The position numbers were made by a program, and so were the translations under genes. The notes under the pieces were generated by a model that was not told the origin of the DNA, did no database searches, and saw nothing but the letters and a program-made list of their open reading frames with translations. Positions 1 to 6,073 of a DNA stretch of 7,116 bases are shown here, piece after piece (the stretch's first letter is position 1; every line of letters starts with the position of its first letter). Source of the stretch: Dehalococcoidia bacterium (lineage in GTDB: Bacteria > Chloroflexota > Dehalococcoidia > DSTF01 > JALHUB01); contig JALHUB010000024.1 in assembly GCA_022865685.1 (NCBI GenBank), positions 1 through 7,116 of the forward strand, read 5' to 3'.

Positions 1-712
1 CGGGGTCGTCCGGTGCGTCGTCGTCGAACGTGTACGAGAACGTCGGAGTGAAGGGTGGGGGACACTGGACGCCGTCGGCGGTCACGCTAAAGTTCTCAAG
101 GACTACCTCGACACCGGGAGTGCTGTTGTGTGCCCAGATCTGCAGTGCAATATACGTGTCGGCCATGTGGCTCGGGTCGGCGTAGGAGTTGAGGAGAACC
201 CAGCTTCCGGACGAGTAGTAGTAGCCAGCCAGCGTGTCCCCCGTCCTCGTCAGCCGCAACCGCCCGGCGCTGTCTGTTGTATCCGTCCATCCTTTCCCAC
301 CGTCTCCCATGATGGTCAGGTAGTGTTCCTGGCCATCGGTCTCGCTAGTTCGTTGCACCCATGCGGGCATCAAGTTGACTGCCCCCAGGCCAAGTCGAGT
401 TCCGTTCGCCGGTAGCCAACCGGTCAGGCGGTATTCGACCTGCGCGTCGACGTCTCCTTGAAGGATGCAGCGAGAGTTCGCGGCTACGTCGAACGCAGGC
501 GCATTGTTGCTCGGTGCCAGCGTCATGTGCAGACCATCAATCTGCGGGTCGACCAGGCCGATGCCTTCGCCGCCCGCCGTCCAGAGCCCGCTGTCCAGGG
601 ACGTGCTATGGAAGGAGTCGGAGAAACCGGTTTGGGCCTTGCCAGGGATCTGAATGAACATGCAGAAGAGGGGCAGACTGGCAAGGGCAAAGAAGCGGAG
701 AGCTTTTAGCAC
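1..712 (-). CDS. Secreted protein with lectin-like (ConA/DUF1349-type) domain, N-terminal part
   Basis: An open frame of 237 codons runs off the left edge, so the C-terminus is missing. The start is a GTG at 710-712. It is the most upstream start in the frame (a stop lies five codons before it), and GGAGG at 719-723 sits 6 bases away. Starting at the internal Met18 would destroy the signal peptide. Residues 1-27 form a signal peptide: MLKALRFF, a hydrophobic core to about residue 22, and a likely cut near GKAQ. From residue 30, F-SDSF-x5-LD-x3-W resembles the opening strand of LamG, GH16 or DUF1349-like jelly-roll domains. The beta-rich stretch to about residue 212 ends in VVLENFSVTADG, a typical closing strand of this fold. 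Residues 221-237 (FTPTFSYTFDDDAPDDP) seem to begin another segment. The protein probably acts outside the cell in binding glycan or another surface ligand, but no catalytic residues can be assigned. By analogy with the two surface proteins at 2980-5951, which share its promoter type, a TPT stalk and anchor may follow outside the window. Confidence 0.72.
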   Translation of the reverse strand, partial: MLKALRFFALASLPLFCMFIQIPGKAQTGFSDSFHSTSLDSGLWTAGGEGIGLVDPQIDGLHMTLAPSNNAPAFDVAANSRCILQGDVDAQVEYRLTGWLPANGTRLGLGAVNLMPAWVQRTSETDGQEHYLTIMGDGGKGWTDTTDSAGRLRLTRTGDTLAGYYYSSGSWVLLNSYADPSHMADTYIALQIWAHNSTPGVEVVLENFSVTADGVQCPPPFTPTFSYTFDDDAPDDP

Positions 713-777
713 GTCGCACCTCCGTCACGTGGGGACATAGTCGGCGGGGAGTTCAGGAATGGGCCACCAGTGGCGTC

Positions 778-805
778 AGTATAGCAGCGGGTAGAGGTTT
801 GTCAA
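778..805 (-). promoter_or_regulatory. Sigma-70-like promoter of the lectin-like protein gene
   Basis: Read on the minus strand, TTGACA (800-805, all six consensus bases) is followed by a 16-base spacer and TATACT (778-783, five of six). Transcription would start near 771, giving a leader of about 58 bases before the GTG at 712. The surroundings closely match the promoter at 6074-6101: GCCACCAG and TCAGTATAG on the plus strand near the -10, and TTTGTCAAGAGG around the -35. Confidence 0.7.
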
Positions 806-952
806 GAGGCGGCCAATTATGTCGAGGACTTGTAGCTGACTCCGGGTTGCCAGCGGAGAAACACGAGCGGGCGGCAGGCGCTGTATCACCACGCGGCTCT
901 CTGCTACTATCCCCACACACACAGCCCTTTCCGAGCGCCGGGACGGCCGCGC

Positions 953-960
953 AAGGAGGA
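953..960 (+). promoter_or_regulatory. Ribosome binding site of the flavoenzyme gene
   Basis: AAGGAGGA, a near-perfect Shine-Dalgarno sequence, ends 7 bases before the ATG at 968 and fixes that start. I see no convincing -35/-10 pair for this gene in 806-952. TACTAT at 905-910 could be a -10, but nothing resembling TTGACA lies 16-18 bases before it. Confidence 0.85.
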
Positions 961-967
961 ACCCACA

Positions 968-2941
968 ATGGCGAAGGCATCCGATCCCATCGATGTCGGG
1001 CCGATGCGGCTCAAGAACCGGCTCGTCGCCGCGCCGCTGCTCACTGTCGCCGGCTGGCTGGAGGGCGCCATCCCCACGCAGCCCGTCTTCGACCTCTATC
1101 GCGAGCGGGCCGAGGGCGGCGCCGGCCTCGTTCAGTCGGAGGCGATTGGCATCTTCTACCACGGCCCTTCATCGCTTCGCGCCATCGTCACCGACGAGCA
1201 GGTGGCGGCTCTGGCGAAGATTGCGGAGGTCATCCACCAGGGCGGCGCTAAGGCCACAATGCAGCTCTTTGCGGGCGGACGCCAGGTCCCGTTCATCGAC
1301 CGCCTGCTCGCCGGGCAGAGCGACTGGAACCCCGTGGCGCCCTCCGACAAGACGCCCGCCTACCACGGCTGGCAACCGCGCGCCATGACCGCCGACGAGG
1401 TGGAGGAGTACCTCGACCAGTACGCCTCGGCGGCCCTCAAGGCGAAGCAGGCCGGCTTCGACGGCGTCAACTTCCACGCCGCCCACGGCTTCCTGCCCAT
1501 GAACTTCCTGTCGCCCTACACCAACGTCGGCCGCGACGACAAGTACGGCCGTGACCGCGTCCTCTTCGCCGAGGAGATGATCAAGCGCTCCCGCGCCAGG
1601 GTCGGGCCGGACTTCGCCCTCATTCTGCGCATCAGCGGTTACGAGGGCATGGGCGACCGCGGCCTCACGCCCACGCTCATCGCCAGGGAGATCGCGCCGC
1701 GACTGGTCGCCGCAGGCATCGACGCCATCGACGTCTCCGGCGGCAACTTCGAGAAGTTCTACTGGGTCGGGCCGCCGCTCTACCTCCCACGCGGCGTCAT
1801 GATTCCCTGGGCGGAGGAGATCCAGAAGGCCGTCGACGTGCCCGTCATCGGCATCGGGCGGATCACGCACCCGCGCCTGGTCGAGAAGATACTGGCGGAG
1901 GAGCGCGTGCCCCTGGTGGCCTTCGGACGGGCCCTGATGGCGGACCCCGACTTCCCGCGCAAGATGCTGGAGGGCCGCTGGGACGAGATCCGCCAGTGCA
2001 TCGCCTGCGGCGCCTGCCCCTGGATGGGCGCGCCCGAGGGGGCAGCGCTGGGCTGCGCCATCAACCCCTTCCTCGGCCTGCCAGCGAAGAGGGCGCAGGC
2101 GACGGCGCGAGCGGAGAAGCCGAAGAAGGTCGTCGTCGTCGGGGGCGGCGTCGGCGGGCTGGAGGCGGCGGACGTCGCGGCGTCGCGCGGCCATGACGTG
2201 ACGCTCATCGAGAAGAGCGACCGGCTGGGCGGCCTCGTCAACCTGAGCGATTCCATCCCGCGCGTCTATACGCGAGAGCTGGGGCAGACGGTGTCGTACA
2301 TGCAGCGACGGCTGGAGAAGGCGGGCGTGAAGATCGAGACCGGCAAGGAAGCGACCGTCGAGAGCGTGAAGGCGCTGAGCCCGGACGTCGTTGTCGTCGC
2401 GACTGGTTCGGCGCCCGTCGCTTCGGACATCCCCGGCGCCGACAGTCCGCACGTGCTAAGGCAGGAGGAGTACCTGGAGAAGCTGCCCGAGCTGGGCGAC
2501 AAGGTTGTGGTGGTGGGCGCTTTGGGGGCCGAGCTGTCGCTGGGATTGGCACGGATGGGGAAGCAGGTCGTTCTCCTTGACGAACGCGCCGACCCCGACG
2601 CGAACGCTGTCATCACCGGCACGCCCTACCTGCACGACCAGTGGCGGTCGCAGCTACTCATGGAACTGATGCACGACGAGCCGAACCTGCGGATCCGCGC
2701 CGGCGCGAAGGTCAAGGCGATCACCGACGAAGGAGTCGTCTTCAACTATCGCGACCTATCGTGGGAGGAGACGGCCCCCGCCGACAACGTGGTCTTGGCG
2801 CTGGGCCGCGCGCCGCGACGCGAGCTTGTCGACGCGCTGAAGGCGTCGGGCCTAGAGGTGCGAGAGGTGGGCGACTGCGTCGAGCCGCGCACGATCTGGA
2901 ATGCCGTCCACGAGGGCGCTAACGCCGCGCTGGAGATCTAG
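968..2941 (+). CDS. Old Yellow Enzyme/2,4-dienoyl-CoA reductase family flavoenzyme with Fe-S cluster and FAD/NAD domains
   Basis: This complete gene encodes 657 residues, the usual length for the fused FadH/BaiCD/trimethylamine dehydrogenase class. Residues 1-370 form the FMN-binding TIM barrel. The substrate/FMN loop is HAAHGFLPMNFLSPYTN at 170-186, with the His170/His173 pair, and VIGIGRI (293-299) and AFGRALMADPDF (318-329) are phosphate-binding strands. Cys344, Cys347, Cys350 and Cys363 form the CxxCxxC-x12-C set for a 4Fe-4S cluster. Residues about 387-416 form the first Rossmann motif (GGGVGG, with Glu415 ending strand 2) for FAD. The second nucleotide site at 512-540 is unusual, with VVVVGALGAELS in place of a full GxGxxG. 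The C-terminus carries the family signature GDC (635-637) followed by PRTIWNAVHEGANAALEI. Known relatives reduce activated C=C bonds of enoyl or dienoyl substrates with NAD(P)H, passing electrons from FAD through Fe-S to FMN, in the cytoplasm. The substrate cannot be read from the sequence. The gene is divergent from the lectin-like gene and convergent with the next surface-protein gene, so it is probably monocistronic. Confidence 0.93.
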   Translation: MAKASDPIDVGPMRLKNRLVAAPLLTVAGWLEGAIPTQPVFDLYRERAEGGAGLVQSEAIGIFYHGPSSLRAIVTDEQVAALAKIAEVIHQGGAKATMQLFAGGRQVPFIDRLLAGQSDWNPVAPSDKTPAYHGWQPRAMTADEVEEYLDQYASAALKAKQAGFDGVNFHAAHGFLPMNFLSPYTNVGRDDKYGRDRVLFAEEMIKRSRARVGPDFALILRISGYEGMGDRGLTPTLIAREIAPRLVAAGIDAIDVSGGNFEKFYWVGPPLYLPRGVMIPWAEEIQKAVDVPVIGIGRITHPRLVEKILAEERVPLVAFGRALMADPDFPRKMLEGRWDEIRQCIACGACPWMGAPEGAALGCAINPFLGLPAKRAQATARAEKPKKVVVVGGGVGGLEAADVAASRGHDVTLIEKSDRLGGLVNLSDSIPRVYTRELGQTVSYMQRRLEKAGVKIETGKEATVESVKALSPDVVVVATGSAPVASDIPGADSPHVLRQEEYLEKLPELGDKVVVVGALGAELSLGLARMGKQVVLLDERADPDANAVITGTPYLHDQWRSQLLMELMHDEPNLRIRAGAKVKAITDEGVVFNYRDLSWEETAPADNVVLALGRAPRRELVDALKASGLEVREVGDCVEPRTIWNAVHEGANAALEI

Positions 2942-3160
2942 AAGCGCGAGGGGTCGGCCCGTCGGACTTGCCGCCGACGCTACCTGCTGCGACGGCGCGA
3001 CCTCGCGTGCAAGCCACCGAGACCAAGAGCTCCCGCGACGCCGGCCAGTACAATCCACGTCGCGACCGTCTGTCCGGAGCCTCCTGACGTTCCACCTGAC
3101 TGAGCAGCGACAGCGGCCGCTGGCAGCAGCACCGCGCCACCGACTCCCGGGTGAGGCGTC
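2771..3160. repeat. Tandem duplication, copy 1 (right end of flavoenzyme gene plus anchor end of surface protein)
   Basis: These 390 bases align with 4516-4905 at a constant offset of 1745 without net gap. They cover the last 57 codons of the flavoenzyme gene, the convergent intergenic spacer, and the codons for the membrane anchor of the minus-strand surface protein. By hand I count 11 mismatches in the first 171 bases and 2 in the 38-base spacer. Weaker similarity continues into the stalk to about 3283, with gaps of 42 and 18 bases, both multiples of three. Confidence 0.9.
2960..2979. terminator. Possible bidirectional hairpin between convergent genes
   Basis: CGTCGG (2960-2965) and CCGACG (2974-2979) form a 6-bp stem with an 8-base loop, midway between the stops of the flavoenzyme gene (2941) and the surface protein (2980). 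An alternative pairing is GTCGGC 2953-2958 with GCCGAC 2973-2978. There is no T-tract on either side, so this is not a textbook intrinsic terminator. The stem is identical in the second copy at 4705-4724. Confidence 0.3.
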
Positions 3161-4221
3161 CCCGGTACCGGCGTGAACGTTGCCATGGGCGCTACTGGCG
3201 TCGATGTGCGGGTAGGCGTCGATGTACGGGTAGGCGTCGGCGGAACAGACGTGAACGTCGCCGTTGGTGTGAAGGTCCTCGTTGGCGTCGATGTGTTTGT
3301 CGCAGTGGGCGTGTAGGTGGCGGTCGGCGGTTTCGGTGTGTAGGTCGACGTCGGCGTCGGCGTGTACGTTGCCGTTGGCGTGTAGGTTGCCGTCGGCGTC
3401 GGCGTATAGGTCGACGTTGGCGTCGATGTGTTTGTCGCAGTGGGCGTGTAGGTGGCAGTCGGCGGTATCGGCGTATGCGTCGATGTAGGTGTCGACGTAT
3501 TCGTTGCCGTCGGCGTATGGGTGGCGGTCGGCGGGACCGGCGTGAACGTCGCCGTCGGAGTGTAGGTGCTCGTCGGCGTCGGGGTGTTAGTAGGCAATGG
3601 CGTTGCAGTCGGCGTGAACGTGGCGGTGTGGACCGGCGTGTTGGTGGCGGTTGGAGTCGCCGTGGGCAGCTCTTCGATGGTCACGTCAACCATGCAGTCG
3701 TTGAAATCCTGGTCGCCGCCACCGTAGAGGTCCTCCCATCCAATCCTGACGACCGTGTCGGATATGCGCGTGAGATGGGCATGCTGGAGGCCGTCGGCGT
3801 TGCGGGAACCCGGCCCTGTCTGCCAGGTGTAGGGCTGGGGACCGGGGGACTGTGAGGGGGTCTTGATGCGGAAGACAAGCTCCCCCTGGCCGAAGGTTCC
3901 AATGGCGATATTCGACGGCTGATCCTTGCAGTAGAAGAGGTCCCGCGGCGAGGGCTGGCCGCCCTGCAGAGGCGAAGGGGATTGTATGCCGAAGAGGTTA
4001 TTGTATGAGGCCTCGTAACAGTTAACGATCACCTGGACCTGGCTCATGTTGATGGTAAGGCGACCGTCGGTTTCGATGGTGTATGCCTCGACCTTGCCGG
4101 CACCCTGAGGACCGAACACGGCGAGAGCCGCGGCGAACACGACCGCGATGAAACCGATCCCAGCCGGCCAGAATGGCGGAGAACGGAGGCATCTCATCAG
4201 CCTACGGTTCATTGATCTCAT
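2980..4221 (-). CDS. Stalked surface protein with DUF4114-type ectodomain
   Basis: This complete gene encodes 413 residues. Residues about 1-46 are a long basic leader plus hydrophobic segment (GIGFIAVVFAAALAVFG), acting as a signal peptide or N-anchor. Met4 or Met9 could be the true start, since the only upstream Shine-Dalgarno-like sequence, TAGGA, lies just 3 bases before Met1. Residues 47-184 form the ectodomain. It ends in RIGWEDLYGGGDQDFNDCMV (159-178), the acidic ED-x2-GGGD-x-DFND hallmark of DUF4114, probably a calcium-binding beta domain, and it has Cys69, Cys98 and Cys176. Residues about 186-357 are a Thr/Pro-rich stalk of TPTSTYTPTAT-type repeats, likely extended and possibly glycosylated. 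Residues 358-413 hold PGVGGAVLLPAAAVA, a Gly/Ser linker, a transmembrane helix (VATWIVLAGVAGALGL) and the tail ARSRRRSR. The layout implies a protein tethered in the membrane that displays the DUF4114 domain at the cell surface. Its ligand is unknown. It faces the flavoenzyme gene with 38 bases between the stops. The anchor matches that of the 4725-5951 protein at 48 of 56 residues, but the ectodomain does not match. Confidence 0.85.
   Translation of the reverse strand: MRSMNRRLMRCLRSPPFWPAGIGFIAVVFAAALAVFGPQGAGKVEAYTIETDGRLTINMSQVQVIVNCYEASYNNLFGIQSPSPLQGGQPSPRDLFYCKDQPSNIAIGTFGQGELVFRIKTPSQSPGPQPYTWQTGPGSRNADGLQHAHLTRISDTVVRIGWEDLYGGGDQDFNDCMVDVTIEELPTATPTATNTPVHTATFTPTATPLPTNTPTPTSTYTPTATFTPVPPTATHTPTATNTSTPTSTHTPIPPTATYTPTATNTSTPTSTYTPTPTATYTPTATYTPTPTSTYTPKPPTATYTPTATNTSTPTRTFTPTATFTSVPPTPTRTSTPTRTSTPVAPMATFTPVPGTPHPGVGGAVLLPAAAVAAQSGGTSGGSGQTVATWIVLAGVAGALGLGGLHARSRRRSR
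3281..3462. repeat. Direct repeat within the stalk-coding region, 135-base spacing
   Basis: A GT-rich stretch of about 45 bases beginning GTTGGCGTCGATGTGTTTGT at 3281 recurs almost identically at 3416. The spacing of 135 bases is 45 codons. It encodes TATYTPTATNTSTPT-type stalk segments on the minus strand. Because the spacing is a multiple of three, gain or loss of a unit would change stalk length without breaking the frame. Confidence 0.75.
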
Positions 4222-4359
4222 GGCGTCCTACCACAAGGAGTTAGCGCTTCACGGCGTGCGGTTTGATAGACGGGGACGCCTGCAACCGGCCGCAATCGGT
4301 CAGCACAGACTCGAAACAGGCGGGGAACTATCACCGGTCGAATGAATCCGGTCAAATGC

Positions 4360-4388
4360 AATCTACGACCTCGAAGGCGATTTGTCAA
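4360..4388 (-). promoter_or_regulatory. Sigma-70-like promoter of the DUF4114 surface-protein gene
   Basis: On the minus strand, TTGACA (4383-4388) is followed by a 17-base spacer and TAGATT (4360-4365, four of six consensus bases). Transcription would start near 4353, giving a leader of about 130 bases before the ATG at 4221. The -35 context, TTTGTCAAGGGG on the plus strand, resembles those of the promoters at 778-805 and 6074-6101. The -10 is weaker than in those two. Confidence 0.55.
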
Positions 4389-4452
4389 GGGGGACAGCGC
4401 CTTTTTCCCGCCCGGCTCGATTCGTGCCGGCGCACGCTCGGCCGACGCGACG

Positions 4453-4509
4453 CTTCGCGAGCCCCGCGAGCCACACCCTTCCCAACGCAGGCGCGTTTCC
4501 GGTGTTACG
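4453..4509. repeat. Repeat R, copy 1, at the duplication junction
   Basis: The last 44 bases (4466-4509) match 6195-6238 at 39 positions and end in the same TTCCGGTGTTACG. Copy 1 also has a short internal doubling of GCGAGCC. R lies about 65 bases upstream of the -35 of the surface-protein promoter. It ends 6 bases before the truncated flavoenzyme copy at 4516, so it marks the right end of duplicated unit 1. No function is evident and I see no stable hairpin. Confidence 0.75.
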
Positions 4510-4515
4510 GTTGCG

Positions 4516-4686
4516 ACGGCGCCCGCCGACAACGTCGCCCTGGCGCTGGGCCGCGCGCCGCGACGCGAGCTCATCGACGCGCTAAAGGCGTCGGGCCTGG
4601 AGGTGCGGGAGGTGGGCGACTGCGTCGAGCCGCGCACGATATGGAACGCCGTCCACGAGGGCGCTAACGCCGCGCTGGAGATCTAG
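4516..4686 (+). pseudogene. Truncated 3' copy of the flavoenzyme gene
   Basis: The final 57 codons including the stop, equivalent to residues 602-657, are present in frame. The copy retains the GDC signature and PRTIWNAVHEGANAALEI. It lacks the barrel, the Fe-S cysteines, the FAD motif and any start of its own, so it cannot make an enzyme. Compared with 2771-2941 it has 11 base changes, of which 9 are synonymous and 2 are conservative (Val to Ala, Val to Ile). An open frame reaching back to 4342 through upstream non-coding DNA is chance. The fragment probably came along as the left flank of a tandem duplication of the neighbouring surface-protein gene. Confidence 0.88.
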
Positions 4687-4704
4687 AAGCGCGAAGGGCC
4701 GGCC

Positions 4705-4724
4705 CGTCGGACTTGCCGCCGACG
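4705..4724. terminator. Possible hairpin terminator, second copy
   Basis: The same 6-bp stem and 8-base loop as at 2960-2979 sits just after the stop of the minus-strand surface-protein gene (4725). It has no T-tract. Its conservation may only reflect recent duplication. Confidence 0.3.
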
Positions 4725-5951
4725 CTACCTGCTGCGACGGCGCGACCTCGCGTGCAAGCCACAGAGACCAAGAGCTCCCGCGACGCCGGCCAGTGCCATC
4801 CACGTCGCAACCGCCGGACCTGAGCCTCCGGACGCTCCGCCCGACGCATCGGCTACGGCCGCCGCTGGCAGCAGCACCGCGCCACCGACTCCCGGCTGAG
4901 GCGTCGATGTGCGGGTAGGCGTCGATGGAACAGACGTGAACGTCGCCGTTGGGGTGAAGGTCCTCGTCGCCGTCGCCGCAGGCGTGTGCGTCGATGTAGG
5001 TGTCGGCGTATTCGTGGCCGTCGGCGTGTGGGTGCTGGTCGGCGTGGCGGTGTGTGTCGATGTAGGTGTCGACGTATTCGTTGCCGTCGGCGTGTGGGTG
5101 CTGGTCGGCGTGGCGGTGTTGGTCGATGTAGGTGTCGGCGTATTCGTAGCCGTCGGCGTGTGGGTGCTGGTCGGCGTGGCGGTGTTGGTCGGCGTGGGCG
5201 TGGGCGTCCCGCCGTAGTTGGCGTAGTAGTCGCGAGAGCCGCCTGCCTCGAAGCCCGGCACGCAGATCGCGCCTCCGCCGAGGTCAGTGAACGGGTCACT
5301 ACTCGTCCAATTGATGAATGACCCTCCCTGGTCGGACGTGGCAGCAGCCTGCAGCTTGACGGAATCCGGATGGCCGACGCCCAACGTCTTGCCGTTGTTG
5401 TCGTCGACTTCATAGAATGTGCCGAATGGGGGATCAGTGGACCCGATGCCGCCGCAATTGGTGCTTTCCAAGAATCCGGTCGCGGTCAGCGTGAACGTCA
5501 CTCCGCTGGGCGCGGCCAGCACCTTCACGTTGCCGTCGCGGAAGGTCGTCCGAGCGAGGGGAGTCGCGGAACGGTTGCCGTCCCAGGGCGAGGCGTAGAC
5601 CCTCGCTTCGTAGGTCCCCGGTATGCCGTCCAACTGGTAAAGGTAGGTGAACGCGCCCACGCCGTCGGCGCGGCGGGTGTCCCAACCAGGCGTGAGTGTG
5701 CCATCGCCCTTGACGATTGTGCCGTCGGGCCGGATGACGGGGACGGCGTAGTCGGTATCGGGCGCGAAACCGCCGCCGGTGATCGTCACGATTTCGTTGG
5801 AGAGGTAGTCGTCCTTGTCGGTAGTAATGAAGGGAGCGGCCTGCGCGAGGTAGCGCACGCCGAGCACGACGCCCGCGACGCACAGCAGCGCGGCCATCGC
5901 CAAACCGAGGCGGAAGGCAAAGGGCTTGAATAGCGTCCTGCCTACGGGCAT
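4725..5951 (-). CDS. Stalked surface protein with Ig-like ectodomain
   Basis: This complete gene encodes 408 residues. Residues 1-39 contain a basic start and a hydrophobic helix (LGLAMAALLCVAGVVLGV) ending at AQA, a plausible signal peptidase site. Residues 41-141 resemble a bacterial Ig-like domain: TDKDDYLSNEIVTITGGGFA matches the common surface-protein pattern DY-x-PGE-x-VTITGSGF, and the domain closes with GTYEARVYA. Residues 142-246 form a second beta-rich domain with Cys166 and Cys230, which I cannot name. Residues 249-352 are a Thr/Pro stalk with a 22-residue period. Residues 353-408 hold PGVGGAVLLPAAAVA, SGGASGGSG, a transmembrane helix and ARSRRRSR. The ATG at 5951 has only a poor Shine-Dalgarno (GGAAG directly abutting it), but I found no better upstream start. 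The protein is probably displayed at the cell surface for adhesion or ligand binding. It shares stalk end, anchor, downstream flank and upstream repeat R with the gene at 2980-4221 but not the ectodomain. Confidence 0.83.
   Translation of the reverse strand: MPVGRTLFKPFAFRLGLAMAALLCVAGVVLGVRYLAQAAPFITTDKDDYLSNEIVTITGGGFAPDTDYAVPVIRPDGTIVKGDGTLTPGWDTRRADGVGAFTYLYQLDGIPGTYEARVYASPWDGNRSATPLARTTFRDGNVKVLAAPSGVTFTLTATGFLESTNCGGIGSTDPPFGTFYEVDDNNGKTLGVGHPDSVKLQAAATSDQGGSFINWTSSDPFTDLGGGAICVPGFEAGGSRDYYANYGGTPTPTPTNTATPTSTHTPTATNTPTPTSTNTATPTSTHTPTATNTSTPTSTHTATPTSTHTPTATNTPTPTSTHTPAATATRTFTPTATFTSVPSTPTRTSTPQPGVGGAVLLPAAAVADASGGASGGSGPAVATWMALAGVAGALGLCGLHARSRRRSR
4990..5187. repeat. Three 66-base direct repeats encoding the stalk
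   Basis: Units start at 4990, 5056 and 5122, each with GTCGATGTAGGTGTCG then a GTATTCGT...GCCGTCGGCGTGTGGG segment. They differ at only a few bases. Each encodes 22 residues of the type TATPTSTHTPTATNT on the minus strand. Further partial units flank the array. The period is a multiple of three, so copy-number change would alter stalk length in frame. Confidence 0.88.
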
Positions 5952-6073
5952 CTTCCGGTGCTCATCGTTCGTTCCGCAAAATACAGCGGCGAAACGTTTC
6001 TCGCAGCCGTCTTGCGGTTAGAGGCAGACTTAGCCTGCCAGGGCGGGGGGATGTTATGCCACCAGTTCGGCTC

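Larger units (their letters stand above)
4516..4905. repeat. Tandem duplication, copy 2
   Basis: This is the counterpart of 2771-3160, shifted by exactly 1745 bases. It contains the broken flavoenzyme end, the same 38-base spacer with its hairpin, and the anchor codons of the second surface protein. Similarity continues with codon-multiple gaps to about 4968. Confidence 0.9.

Noticed and set aside
128..415. Plus-strand small gene near the left edge
   Set aside because: The minus strand carries a continuous frame with signal peptide, ribosome binding site and promoter over the same bases. The plus-strand frame has no start signals.
882..910. Promoter for the flavoenzyme gene
   Set aside because: TACTAT at 905-910 is acceptable as a -10, but the bases 16-18 positions upstream do not resemble TTGACA. 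There is not enough to call it.
1169..2452. 427-codon minus-strand open frame opposite the flavoenzyme gene
   Set aside because: It is a GC-rich shadow frame. The plus-strand frame has clear family motifs from end to end, while the antisense protein has none.
3151..3855. Long plus-strand open frame across the DUF4114 protein gene, very Arg-rich
   Set aside because: It is the antisense reading of the Thr/Pro stalk codons. Its composition is almost only Arg with Gly and Cys, and it has no ribosome binding site or recognisable domain.
4342..4686. Apparent 114-residue plus-strand gene ending in the flavoenzyme C-terminus
   Set aside because: The first half reads through the promoter region and repeat R and only happens to stay open. 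There is no ribosome binding site, and homology begins at 4516.
2771..4905. Insertion sequence or transposon as the cause of the duplication
   Set aside because: No transposase frame, terminal inverted repeats or target-site duplication is visible at 2771, 4509-4516 or 6238.
4990..5187. CRISPR-like array
   Set aside because: The units are contiguous 66-base tandem repeats with no unique spacers, and they encode a protein stalk in frame.
4909..5217. Plus-strand open frame of repeating Val-Gly-Val-Asp across the second stalk
   Set aside because: It is also an antisense shadow of the TPT repeats. The periodicity comes from the 66-base units of the minus-strand gene.
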